NCBI GenBank assembly: GCA_029204225.1
Contig: CM055092.1
Span: 71,365,472 to 71,429,471, forward strand
DNA: 64,000 bases
DNA from: Diphasiastrum complanatum
Lineage: Eukaryota; Streptophyta; Lycopodiopsida; Lycopodiales; Lycopodiaceae
Reading direction: 5' to 3'
Part shown: in pieces, positions 36,413 through 52,259 of the stretch
Layout of the letters: each line of letters opens with the position of its first letter
How positions within the stretch are numbered: the first letter of the stretch is position 1
Notes under the pieces: generated by a model
Seen by the model: only the letters and a program-made list of their open reading frames with translations
Told to the model about the DNA's origin: nothing
The model's database searches: none
Made by a program: the position numbers and the translations under genes

Positions 36413-37247
36413 TTTATTAATGTCTTTTCCATGCCAAAAGGCATATAAGACTAAAAAGTACATGTCAAGTGTAAGACTATGAAGATTGTGCTGTTGATGC
36501 TGTGCTGATACTGTAAAAAGATGTAATGCGAGCCACAGTATGAGAAAGCGCTGGAGCCTGTAGGCGTCATCTGTGAGCATGAGCATGTGTAGCAGTAGCA
36601 CGCCTTTGTGTATGATGTCTGGTGATCCTGATAGTAGCCTGATGGTGGGAAGTACACTGTCTGTGATCTCTATGAGCATGCGAGTGGCTATCATCCTCGT
36701 CGTCGTCATAATTCTCTTCCTCAGGCACTTAGATCACGCGATGAAGCAATCAATGGCTGTGAGGTAAAATGCTGTGGTGTCCCGTATAAATCTCTCCGTA
36801 GTATGAACATCTCGCGTATCATCAGAGCGACACATCGTGGGTCCTCATAGGCTACGAGAGAGCGTAGGGTGGTAGGCATGTCCTGAAACATGCAGTGATA
36901 TCGCCCTCTGATCTCATAGTATACAGGGGCATCTAAAGATAAAGTGTTCCTCAGACTCCACCTCGTCTAGAGAGCATAACTGGCAAATCCGCTCCTCTCT
37001 AGGAATACCATGGAATCTCCCAGTCTCAATAGCTAGCTGATGAGTCCCAGTTTGAATCTGAGGCAATGTGATAGTCCCGAATCCAAGTAGCGTGGCATAA
37101 CCGGGGCTCCTGATGTATCCAGCTCCAAGAAATGGGTCAGGTAGAAAGCCCCTAACTGGTTATGCCAAGTCCGCTCTAGATATGTGCGATAAAGGAATCG
37201 TCGGATATATTGGTGGGTGCCTGAGGGAAGCTCTGTGATGGAGATAC

Positions 37248-37605
37248 TGTAATAGATCCTAACACCACAGTAGGGCAAACACTAACTGATCCACCCAACC
37301 TTGCCTACTCCCTGATATAGAGTAAGCTCCTCCTAGCCCAGTGTGAGGACAAGTAGCATGCATACTGCCAAGTGTCGGCCACGTGGCACTGACGTGGCTG
37401 ATTGCACGTCGGGACCCAACGTGGGGCCCTATCCTGCTGACAGGGTACCTAGACTGTGTTAGGCCCGCCGTGGCTATGGACCGTGATGGGGCACACTACT
37501 CACACTGTCATGCCCTGTTGGTCATGTACGCTGGACACGACCCTGACTGTGGTATCTGACCTCCTGTGTTCTCTAGGGTTCGACACTAGTCACGTGCTCG
37601 TAACA
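37248..37605 (-). repeat. gypsy-2 3' LTR (left on + strand)
   Basis: 358 bp, tgtaatagatcc...ctcgtaaca on the + strand. Confidence 0.92.
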
Positions 37606-40600
37606 CTCCCTCCCCCTTAAGAAACGTCTTGGTCCTCTAAGACAAAGTCTGGAAAATCTTGCGAAGGACGCTGCCTCTTTCCCAAGTGGCATTCTCAACA
37701 GGCTGATCATTCCACTTGACCAGATATTCTCGGTATAGAGTATGACGAGTCTGCGTCTCTCTACTATCAAGAATTTCCTCTGGCTCATGTGGAGGTTGTT
37801 GAGAATCCAATGGGAGAACTAGAACACTGTCCCCTACCAGATTTTTGATCTGGCTAAGGCTTTTCGTAACTTACTTACATGAAAGACTGGAAAAACCTTA
37901 CTACTGTGTGGGAGTTCTAGTTCATAGGTGACTTCGCCTAGTCTCCGGCTGATGGTAAAGGGACCGCAATACCTAGGAGACAACTTAGCACACACTCCTG
38001 ATTTGAGGGTTTTAGAGTCAACTGGGACTCTCAAGTAGACTTTCTCACCAGCGGAGAACTGCACATCCCGTCTGTGTGGATCTGCATAATGCCTGGCTCG
38101 ATCTTGGGACTGGGTAATGCTACGCTTAGCATGTTCTATAATCTGGTTTAGGTCTTCTAAAAAGTTTCTGGCTGCTTCAACTTTCTCTTGTTTAAACCCT
38201 ACAGCTGTGGGTGAGCGTGGCTGAAAACCGTACATCAGCATAAAGGGGCTGTATCTCGTAGCTGAATGTTTTTTACTGTTATAAGCAAACTCTAATATTG
38301 AGAGATACTCCTCCCAATTAGTCTGCTTCTTGCTGACGTATGCACGAAGCATATCCTCCAGCACTTGATTTACCCTCTCTGTTTGACCGTCCGTCTGTGG
38401 ATGGTCGGTGGTACTCATATTGAGTTTAGTATGGAGATGATGGAATACTGCCCTCCAAAAATTTCCAATAAACTTACTGTCCCGGTCGTTGACTATGCCA
38501 GAAGGTAGACCGTACAATTTAAATAGCCCGTCTACAAACAACCTCGCTAACTCTGGAGCTTTAACGGTTGTTTTGGTCGGAATAAAATGAGCCATTGGTC
38601 AACTGTGACCCATATAGTGTCATTACCCTTTTGGGTTTTAGGCAAGCCTACTATAAAATCCATGGAGATACTCTCCCATTTACTAGCTGGTATATCTAAG
38701 GGCTGTAACAACCCTCCTGCCTTTAAACGCTCTGCTTTATTTACTTGACATTTCTGGCAACTGGTTACATATTGCTGGACGTCCTTTTTCATACTAGGCC
38801 AGAAAAATTGCCTACGAAGAAGCTCATAGGTCTTCTGTATGCCTGGGTGCCCCACACTAGGATTGTCATGACACTCATATAGGACCTGTTGCCTATAATC
38901 CTCTGAATTGGGGACACATACTCTATCTCTATAGAGCAAGTACTCATCCTGAATGGAATATTGTTTCCATTTGAATCCTTGAGTCAACTGACCTCAACCA
39001 CTAGGGTTTGCTTGTGTAATACAGGCCCAGAATCCTCAACGTCATCTAACGTATACTCGGACTCATCATCATCCTCAACGGAAGCTGCCGTATTCTTGGA
39101 TGAATTGGCACCAGCCCCGGGAACTGGTTTTGGAGTCTGTAACTGTTTGCTCTGGACTGAGTTCCAGATAGTAGAGAAGAATGCATCATGCTGGCACTTC
39201 CCTCTCAAGGACTCGAGTAACTCATTACGAATCTGAGTAAAACTCAGCTCGTTTATCATAGGCATTCTACTAAGGGCATCTGCTACTGTATTGAATTTCC
39301 CCCGTCTATATCTGATAGACATATCAAACTCTTGCATCAACTCTGCCCAACGAGCTTTCTGACCTCTAAGCTTAGGTTGATTGCAAAGGTATCTGAGACT
39401 TTCATGGTCTGTCAGGACCTCAAAGTTGGCACCATACAAATAATGCCTCCAAGTCTTAAGGGCATGGACTATAGAAAAGAGTTCCTTTTCATAGGAACTG
39501 TACCTAGTCTGAGCTGGCTCGAGTTTTTTACTCTCGAACACAACTGGTCGTCCACCCTGAGTTAGTACAGCACCAACTGCAAAGTCGCTAGCACCTGTTT
39601 CGACCACAAATGGCTGATTGGGGTCAACGACTTTTAAAACTGGTGCTGTAGCTAAGGCTGTTTTGAGAGCTTCAAAGCTCTTCTGTTGTGCGGACTCCCA
39701 AATGAACTCCTTTCCCTTCCCCTTAAGAAGATTTGTCATAGGAACTGCTATCTGAGCATATTCCTTGACAAATCGTCTGTAATATCCCGCCAAACCAAGA
39801 AAGATCTGAAGTTCTAAAATATTCTGAGGTCTCAGCCAACTGAGTATGGCTTTAACCTTATTGGGGTCCATCTTAATCCCATCTGCTGAGATAATGTGAC
39901 CCAAATAAGCTACTTCTTCAACGAAGAATTCACACTTGGATTCTTTAGCATAAAGCTTATGCTTTCTAAGCAGTCGAAACACCTTTCTAAGGTGTTTTAG
40001 ATGCTCCTTCCTTGTTTTGCTGTAGACGAGGATGTCATCTAAAAATATGACTACAAACTTACCCAAGTATGGTCTGAGGACACTGTTCATCAAGGTCATA
40101 AAGGTAGCTGGAGCATTTGTGAGCCCAAATGGCATCACCTTAAACTCATAATGACTATGATGAGTCCTAAAAGCTGTTTTTGGGATATCTTCTGACTTTA
40201 TATGGACCTGATGATATCCTGATCTGAGGTCTATTTTACTGAAAAACTTAGCCCCGTCGGGTTGATCAAACAACTCGTCTGCCCGAGGCATAGGGTACTT
40301 ATTCTTAATTGTGACTTTATTGAAGGCTCTGTAATCTACGCAAAGACGCATAGACCCCTCTTTCTTTTTCACCAAAAGGACTGGTGAGGCCCATGGTGAA
40401 CTACTGGTCTGAATTTGGCCTTGCCCAAGATAATCTGTTAACTGCCTAGTTATTTCTTCATCCTCTGTTCGGCTGACCCGATACGGAGGTTTAGAAACAA
40501 GTGCTGTACCTGGTACTAGGTTTATTACATGATCTACTTCTCTGCTAGGTGGTAAATCATGTGGTAAATCTTCAGGAAAAACATCTTTAAATTTAGACAA

Positions 40601-40953
40601 TAAAGTTTCTAATTTACTGATTTTCTGCTGTAAAGAACTGGAAATAGAAGCTTCAGGAACAAACTGAAAGTCACATAAGAATACCTGATGGTCGTCGTCT
40701 CCGATTAGCTGACAGAGCTCTGAAGTGCAGACCATCGGACTGATGTAAAAAAATGATGCTCCCCATGCAACTGGATCTCTCGGCCTTTATGCTGAAAGCT
40801 GAGGGTGTTCTCCTGATAATTTCTGTGGAGGGAAGGTCCTAAACTGTAGAGCCAGTCTCTCCCGAGAACAATGTCTGTGCGATCCAGGTGCATTATCTGA
40901 AAGTTTATTTCATCTTGGTACCCCTGAATACCAAGATTTAAGCTACTTACCAT
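37606..40953 (-). pseudogene. gypsy-2 pol remnant
   Basis: Minus-strand frames 40953-40705, 40735-38984, 38987-38547, 38595-37834 and 37788-37573 together follow the gypsy-1 pol order: protease end, reverse transcriptase ('[12 protein letters not shown]'), RNase H ('[15 protein letters not shown]', with the first catalytic Asp changed to Gly), integrase with 'SRPKQPLK'-type frame loss near 38590, and chromodomain. Frameshifts lie near 40740, 38985, 38590 and 37835. The enzyme set cannot be made as one product. Confidence 0.88.
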
Positions 40954-41037
40954 AGTTTCCCAAATTTTCTTATCTTCACCCTTAGCTAGTGAAACTATGT
41001 ACCTATGCTGACTAGGTACTTCTGGAAGTTTAAGTTT

Positions 41038-42373
41038 TTAAACTAGGGTGTAGTTGATGAAATTATGGGTCGCCCCATCATCAACCATAACTCTGACTGA
41101 CTGGTTACAAACCTTCCCATGCATATGTACTAGGTCATGCAGCCCAAAGCTGAAGGGTCTCGCTAGCATTGCAGAGGTCAGTTGGCAACAGTGTTCATGA
41201 TCTTCATGATACACTTTGATCTTGGAAGCTGCCGAGTCACTGGGGAAAGTTACGGTTTGAACAAGATGAACTTGTTTTTTATCTTTTTTATCTTTTTTTA
41301 TGAAAGGCCCCTTGGGACACTGTCTGACTTTGTGTCCCTTGCCTATGCACACAAAGCACAAACGTTTTTGTTTGGCTTTTTCAAAATCTTTTGGTTTTAA
41401 GGGCTGTATGAGTGATGGGCGTTTCTGAGGAGCTTCACCTTTAACTTTTTCTTCTTAAAAATGTCTTTTAAAATTGAAAGTCTTTCTGAGGAGGCTGCTC
41501 AGAAAGGGGCCGCTGTCTCGCCCTCTTCCTACCCACTGAATCATCATAAATTTGAGCATATCTGAGAGCTTGCTCTAGGGTGGTAGGCGAGTTTCTCTGA
41601 ACCTCTACTTTATACTCATCTTTGAGGCCACAGACAAATCCCTTGACTTTCTGATAGTCATCCATATTTTTAATCTTTAAAATTGCCTCTCGATACTGGG
41701 GGATATATTGGATTAGGGACTTGTCCATTACTGTTTTCTCCCAGGCTTCCCAGGCTCTATCAAGTTCATTTTCCGGTAGGAATTCTCTTAGGAAGGCTTC
41801 TTCAAAGGCCTTCCATGACCGGGGAGTCTGCCCAGTCTCCTGGAGATTTAACCACCACTTATAGGCCATGGGCCCTAAGGAAAGACTGGCCTCAAAAGCT
41901 TGCAAATGGTCAGGGGTCTGTTTAAGAGCATGAATGTTCTTCCATTTGCTGAGGAAGGTTTGTAGAATGTCTGTGTTTCTACTCTTCCCCAATAAAAGTA
42001 GGAGGCTTTAAGTCTTTAAAGACACTGGGGTGAGACCGCATAGCTCACCCGAAACTGATGGAACTGGAGAAGGGGACAACTGAGAAGTGGAGGGAAGGCT
42101 TCCTTTCGCGGAACTCAAAATCAAGCCTTTGAGTTCAGCGAACGAGTCATCCACACTGGACTTGAAATTGGCTAATGTCAACTTCAGTTCATCCACCTCT
42201 GTTACCAAATGGAGGAACTGCTCCTTGGTAACCAATTCGTCGAGTTCTTCGGCAAATTGTTCCTGTTCTTCAACTTCCATGGGTTCTTTCCCCTTACTGA
42301 AAGCCAAGGCTTCTGTTTCAAGTTCGTCGATGCCTCTCTCCGGGGGTTGATCAGGTCCCTGAGGAGTGGTCAT
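41038..42373 (-). pseudogene. gypsy-2 gag remnant
   Basis: 42373-42008 carries the acidic N-terminus, 41992-41468 the gag domain ('YKWWLNLQETGQTPRSWKAF'), and 41361-41038 the CCHC knuckle 'CFVCIGKGHKVRQC' plus the protease start 'VMVDDGATHNFI'. Frames change near 42000 and 41460, and a stop lies at about 41035 in the protease. It is colinear with the gypsy-1 gag. Confidence 0.88.
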
Positions 42374-43261
42374 TTTCAGAATTGAAAGAGAGGTACCTTA
42401 ACTTCTAACTGGAAATAAGAAAAAAGATTGACTAAATTGGAAAAACGAAAGTAGAATACTAGGACTGTACATCCAGAGAAAAAAGCAAAAAACCCCCTCA
42501 GTTCTTCCGCAGCTGTCCAATCCGTCTTCTTTAGCTGCATACTGTCAGGAGAGGGTAGTCTGGAAATTGCAAGCAAGTTTCTGATTTCTTGTGCTCCTTA
42601 CCCCTGCTGTCTAAAATACTGATTTGCTGTCTGGGAAATCAGGATGGAAAGCTAAAAGGAATGCATGTAAACTCTGAAATTTCTTGCTGTCTTCCCTCGC
42701 TATCTGAGTACCGGCTCAGCAGGTCCAGAAAACGAGATTTGAAGCCAAAAAACCCTGCCAACTTCCGGATTTTCAAAGGCCCCCTGCTCGCTGGTCAGCT
42801 CACTTTCTCTGACACGAACCCTGCTGGAAAAAATACAGATAAATGGCTGCCAAAACCCATGCTAGACCTGCATCCCAAAAACGCTGGTCTACCAGGTCCC
42901 TGTTGCTCTAAATCTGATCTGAATTCCAGAGATTACTTCACAAAAATCAGGCTTAAACCCTGAATTTGCAGCGCTGGACCTATACGATGCTTCCCTTTCA
43001 GAATCCGCTCAGATAGTAGTAATTTACTCCTGGAAATCGGAAATAAATCACTAAAGTTGCAGCGATGGATCTATGCTACAAAACGGCTCTGGTTTCTGCT
43101 CAGATGGCCCGAGATTGTACTAGGATTTCCACGTTAGATAGCTGTCTCTACAACGCTAAGTGTCCTCTCCTGATTTCTGAGAATTAGCAAGAGTTGCTAA
43201 GCACTCTGATAGATTTTTCTACTGCTGCTACTAAGCTCCCAAAGAAGGAGATGGCTACCAG

Positions 43262-43620
43262 TGTAATAGATCCTAACACCACAGTAGGGCAAACACTAAC
43301 TGATCCACCCAACCCTTGCCTACTCCCTAATATAGAGTAAGCCCCTCCTAGCCCTGTGTGAGGACTGGTAGCATGCATACTGCCAAGTGTTGGCCACGTG
43401 GCACTGACGTGGCCGATTGCACGTCGGGACCCAACGTGGGGCCCTATCCTGCTGACAGGGTACCTAGACTGTGTTAGGCCCGCCATGGCTATGGACCGTG
43501 CTGGGGCACACTACTCACACTGTCATGCCCTGTTGGTCCTGTACGCTGGACACGACCTTGACTGTGGTATCTGACCTCCTGTGTTCTCTAGGGTTCGGCA
43601 TTGGTCACGTGCTCGTAACA
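43262..43620 (-). repeat. gypsy-2 5' LTR (right on + strand)
   Basis: 359 bp. It is followed by the gatac target duplicate at 43621. Confidence 0.92.
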
Positions 43621-44639
43621 GATACCAAATGAATAAAGTAGGAGGTGAGATGTCTGAGAGAACCATGATAACCTGTAGCCATGATCATGAAGATGCTGTG
43701 AAGAGGATAGTGCAACCTGTATGTATCGTCTGTCCATCTCTGGTAACGCCTGTATCCTCTGTATATAAGTGATGAGCTGAAGAGCTGCCGCGATATGTAG
43801 AGGTGGAACTGCAAACTCAGCCAGGAGAATCTCATGTGGAACAGAAGGCTTTGTTCGAATCAGCCGAGGTAGCATGGTGGTCTGTAGTTGTGAAAGACTG
43901 GCCCTGTATGAGGAGGGGAGACCTGTACACCATGCCTCTGCCGCATATAGAGTTAAACCCTCTCTCTCCTATGCTTAGCCTCCTCGATCAAGGCCCGCAA
44001 TGTGAAGATATGGTCTGCAGTAGAGTAGTGGGCTCGAAAGGCTGCCTGACCCATGGCATGTAGTCTCGTAGTCTCCGCCTCTGTGCTCACAACAGACTGT
44101 AGTATAGTACCATATAGTTTCGCCAGGACATGCCCAATCATGATGGTGCGGTAGTTACTCGGAATCATGGGGTCACCATTCCTATGGATGGGGTAGATAA
44201 TGTTAGTGGACCAGGATGATGGAAAACCGGAAACAACTGTGGGACTTCATCTTCCTAATGGCTGCAAGTACCATGTCAGATGTGAAGAGGGAGAACTCAG
44301 ATGGTCGTGGAGATATAGAGATAACGGAGTCGGTAGGGATGGTATACAGGCTGGTAGCATAATCAGTCCAAATGCGAAGGTCTTCCAGGAGAGGTGGTGG
44401 AGAGCGAGGAATGAACTCACGCCAAAAAGCGCCCGAAGAAGAACTGAAAAGAAGGTCAATGAGACGTTTCTCTTCAGAATCATCATAGGAACGCTTCTTA
44501 CGGCGAAGAACACGATGGTAGAAGCATCTGGAAGATTGAATAGAGAAGATGAGTGTATGCCAGCACAGTTCCACACTCCAATACGAAGGTGGTGTGGATG
44601 GGGCCCTGGGGTGCTCCCAACCCCGGGCACCCCAAGTCC

Positions 44640-49281
<4,642 letters not shown>

Positions 49282-49326
<45 letters not shown>
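49282..49326. repeat. (GA)n microsatellite, about 45 bp
   Basis: Directly abuts the truncated 5' end of LINE-d. Confidence 0.95.
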
Positions 49327-49920
<594 letters not shown>

Positions 49921-49928
49921 CAAGCAAT

Positions 49929-51960
49929 TAAGCATACATATAGAACTTCAAAAGAAAAGCAAAGCAAAAGCATGTATACGTGAAGACCTACAAAATATAT
50001 ACAATACATAGATGCCCAACTTGCATGGTCTTAGTTGCGTTCCCACTAATTTATAAAACTTCTAGTGAGGCGCTTAGGCCTCTACGTGACAACTGCTCGT
50101 GATGAGCATTGCATGGATAAATATTATTGGCTTGGGACAAGCCCTTGGGCTTAGAGTGTTATATTCTACTTTTGTTGACGATAGGGCTACAATGTCTTGC
50201 TTTTTACTAGACCATGAGAAATAGCTATTTCCCATGTGAAAAGCATAACATGTAGTAGACTTACCAATCAGTGTCAACTCATTCCTGAATTATTGGCATG
50301 CTATCAAGACGAGTAACAAACAATAAGCAAACACACCCTCTTTGCTACTTTCTAGTGATTCTTAGTAGGAGAGGCCATAAATTGACTTATTGAACCAATA
50401 ACAAAGCACAAAATCTGACCTACTTGTAGTCAAGTAGATGACATATAGGCGTTAAAATTGGCTTGTAGGCTTCCATATTGAATCTCTACAATACTTGTTT
50501 TGCGTACATCAATTGTGACATTCCAATGCCATCCTCATTCTGCCATATTCTCGACTCCTAAACAAAAGTGCATGAGATTGACATATCAATTGCTTGCAAA
50601 AATCTGACCTGACATTCTCGATTAACTTTAGATCATTTCCGGTGATCACCAAATTGTCCACATAGCAAAGTTGCAGTCTGCATTCCGGAACGTGACCCGG
50701 AACGCGATCCGGGATTTCCCATTAGGGTTTCCCGGAACCCCGTTTTTTTTTTTTTGGATAGTTGCCAATATGGGTATCATGTGAAAGGATATCAAAAAAG
50801 CAATTGTTATGCAGATCTGTTGCTTGGTTTCAGATGGCTGCAGGCTACATTCATAAGAAATCTGCACATTAGTAGATTTTATCATAAACAAACTGGCTGC
50901 ATTTTCATATGGTTTCAGAAATTTGGATATCAGTAGATGGTTTTAGATGGTTTCAGCTATTCCACAAGAAGTATACAATTCCCGCCGCCAGTCCAAGGAA
51001 GGCTCCTTCTAACTCTTTCTATCGTTTTCTAACAGAAAATGGAATCAGTAGATCTGCAAACCATTAGAACACCATTTCAAAACTGATTTCTGATATCTAT
51101 TGGAAAAGCATGTCCACCATTAAAAAAAAAAAATGGGCCATTACTCCTTTTTCCACCCAAAAACAAAATAAAAATTTTGCGATCCGTGTCTCGGATCGCT
51201 GACGTTTTGGATTGCGCGATCCGGTTCGTTTTTGCAGCGGATCGCGATCCGCTGCAACTAAGCCACATAGAGTACAACCGGGTAATACAGTCTTTGCATT
51301 CCATCACTTACAAATTGGAATCAACTGACGTTTTGGCAAAACCACGATCAAGGAAATACCTATCAACGTGTGTATACCATACATGTGGTGCCTGCTCTGA
51401 ACGGTAAGGAGCTTTATGTAAAAGACAAACCTTGTCTTCCATGCCTTGTACCTCGAATTTCTCGGGTTGGCTTACATAGACTTGCTCCTAAAGCACACCA
51501 TTCAAGAATGTGGATTTGACATCCATCTTATGAACTTTCCAGCCATAATGAGCTACCAAAGACACCATAAGACATAGGGTAGTCCACTTTGCCATGGGTG
51601 CAAATGTCTCCTCATAGTCTATGCCTTCTTCTTGTGCATTGCCCTTCACAACTAGCCTAGCCTTGCGTTTGGCAATACTTCCATCAACATGATACTGAGT
51701 TAAATATTTTTATTTGCAGCCAATCATCTTCTCACCAGGTGGAAAATGCACCTACTGAAAGCAATTTTTTTACAATGTTTGGATTATACAAGGCATTAGA
51801 AATAGTTGATTGCTATTTCCAAGCTGAAGTGAAATATCTCATATTTTTTTAACTTTTGTAGTTGAATTGTCACCAAGAAGAACTTTCAACTTGCTGTCCA
51901 GCTGTGTTAAAATAGTGAACCAATCTTTGTGAGATGATGTGTGAGCTGTTCAGTGTTGCA
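49929..51960 (-). pseudogene. Ty1/copia element copia-3 remnant (RT and RNase H)
   Basis: Minus-strand fragments show RNase H ('NSYFSWSSKKQDIVALSSTK', 50220 down to about 50150). A reverse transcriptase stretch (51720 to 51400) includes 'QYHVDGSIAKRKARLVVKG', 'GIDYEETFAPMAKW', 'FLNGVL' and 'QPEKFEVQGMEDKVC'. The palm motif reads 'LYVDNLVITGND', so the second Asp is Asn, and a MITE sits in its coding sequence (50666-51262). Stops are frequent. No LTRs were identified. Confidence 0.75.
50666..51262. mobile_element. hAT-type MITE, 597 bp
   Basis: Left end CAAAGTTGCAG and right end CTGCAACTAAG are imperfect inverted termini. The 8 bp ccacatag flank it exactly on both sides (50658-50665 and 51263-51270). 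Subterminal repeats are built from 'gcattccggaacg' and 'gcgatccgg'. A perfect 26-bp palindrome lies at 51232-51257. There is no coding capacity. It interrupts copia-3. Confidence 0.85.
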
Positions 51961-52250
51961 CAGGATCGCGTTCCGCTGCAACAGCGATCCGGAACGAGCA
52001 TTCCGGACAGCGGAACACGCTGTCCGGATTGTTTTTTTTATAATTATTTTTTCTGCATAGAAGTTGAAAAAAATACCACTAAATGGCCTAAAAAAACGTT
52101 AATACTGCTTTTGATTCATGGAGAATGCAAATCGCCATCATCTTGTGTGATCCTCGAATATCATCTCATAGAATGTCAGAAAACCATCATCATCTTGACG
52201 TGTATGAATCCTCAATGTCTTTTTGTCCTCTATTTCAACATCATACCACA
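51950..52250. mobile_element. Second MITE-like fragment of the same family
   Basis: 'cagtgttgcacaggatcgcg' followed by 'ccgctgcaacagcgatccgg' and other CCGGA-type repeats resembles the ends of the 597-bp MITE, followed by a similar T-rich interior. No opposite end or duplication was seen. The right border is arbitrary. Confidence 0.4.
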
Positions 52251-52259
52251 TACATGAAT

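Larger units (their letters stand above)
37248..43620 (-). mobile_element. Ty3/gypsy chromovirus gypsy-2, degenerate
   Basis: Same family as gypsy-1. LTRs are 37248-37605 and 43262-43620, with about 14 substitutions and one indel by eye (roughly 4%). A clean 5-bp duplication, gatac, flanks it (37243-37247 and 43621-43625), and the target is LINE-c. The polypurine tract is at 37606-37620. The primer-binding site just inside 43261 has lost 5 bases compared with gypsy-1. Gag-pol is broken by frameshifts. It is older than gypsy-1. Confidence 0.92.
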
